Source: Candidatus Aenigmatarchaeota archaeon (GTDB lineage: Archaea; Aenigmatarchaeota; Aenigmatarchaeia; JACPZZ01). From it: a stretch of 52,229 bases of DNA. Shown in pieces: positions 52,125 through 52,229 of this stretch. A program made the position numbers and the translations under genes. The stretch spans positions 1 to 52,229 of the forward strand of contig JACPZZ010000029.1 of assembly GCA_016195275.1 (NCBI GenBank), written 5' to 3'. The notes beneath the pieces were generated by a model, which was not told where the DNA came from, did no database searches, and was given only the letters and a program-made list of their open reading frames with translations. Positions within the stretch are counted from its first letter, which is position 1, and every line of letters begins with the position of its first letter.

Positions 52125-52229
52125 TTAGGCGAATGTCACGTTGTGATGTTCTACCTGACCCTCAACGTAACGGATCTGCGTATGCACGTCCGTTAGACCT
52201 GTCGTCACAGCGTAATATCCGCGGCTCCA
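52125..52229 (-). CDS. tnpA: IS200/IS605 TnpA (Y1 transposase), C-terminal part
   Basis: Reverse strand, running off the right edge. The visible 34 residues begin WSRGYYAVTTGLTD and continue QIRYVEGQ, matching the C-terminal WSxGYxxxTxG...YIExQ motif of IS200/IS605 TnpA. The catalytic His and Tyr lie outside or at the edge of the window. Confidence 0.7.
   Translation of the reverse strand, partial: WSRGYYAVTTGLTDVHTQIRYVEGQVEHHNVTFA

Overview
The window is archaeal chromosome. It has an RNA polymerase operon with rpoB split into B'' and B' and rpoA split into A' and A'', archaeal ribosomal proteins (L30e, S4e, L32e, L19e), aEF-2, aEF-1A, aIF1, an RNase P protein, a Hel308 helicase, archaeal TATA boxes and intron-bearing tRNAs with bulge-helix-bulge (BHB) splice motifs. 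Small genes packed tightly, many proteins I do not recognise, long tRNA introns and three inteins would suit an uncultivated archaeon, possibly DPANN or a deep euryarchaeal relative. I cannot fix the phylum by reading.

Layout. (1) 1-5.4 kb: the 3' part of a giant surface protein and a membrane metal-dependent hydrolase-like protein. (2) 5.5-6.4 kb: 5S rRNA, tRNA-Asp and tRNA-Lys, both tRNAs interrupted by long hairpin-filled introns. (3) 6.4-22.6 kb: rpoH-rpoB2-rpoB1-rpoA1-rpoA2-rpl30e-nusA-rps12-rps7-(SemiSWEET-like)-aEF-2-aEF-1A, with inteins in RpoA'' and EF-2. (4) 22.6-29.8 kb: accessory genes, including two unknowns, tRNA-Ser with introns, a 27-residue CCHC zinc-knuckle ORF, a secreted cyclophilin, a DEAD-box helicase, a DUF2905 protein, a Thr-rich surface protein, DinB, a HAD phosphatase and a MIP18-type protein. 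(5) 29.7-40.3 kb: a hairpin-array leader followed by one S10/spc operon from L3 to L18. It contains aIF1, Rpp29 and an unexpected ADP-ribosyltransferase-like ORF between L2 and S19. (6) 40.3-50 kb: unknown genes, a decayed HEPN-MNT toxin-antitoxin pair, a cysteine-less TlpA-like protein, bipartite lipoate ligase, ScpB with a standalone NFACT-R protein, and Hel308 with a third intein. (7) 50-52.2 kb: a broken or recoded gene, a three-gene operon of unknown function, and the end of an IS200-type element.

How it fits together. Most genes are the transcription and translation core. The most unusual recurring structure is a family of short perfect hairpins (6-12 bp stems, loops mostly 3-5 nt, stems built around AAAC/GTTT). 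It fills the tRNA introns, lies between tRNAs and forms the presumed leader of the ribosomal protein operon. Two protein genes, rpoH and the zinc-knuckle ORF, start 18 and 3 nt after tRNA 3' ends, so they may be co-transcribed with the tRNAs. The hairpin family, the ART-like gene inside the ribosomal operon and the CCHC microprotein are the best candidates for something undescribed.
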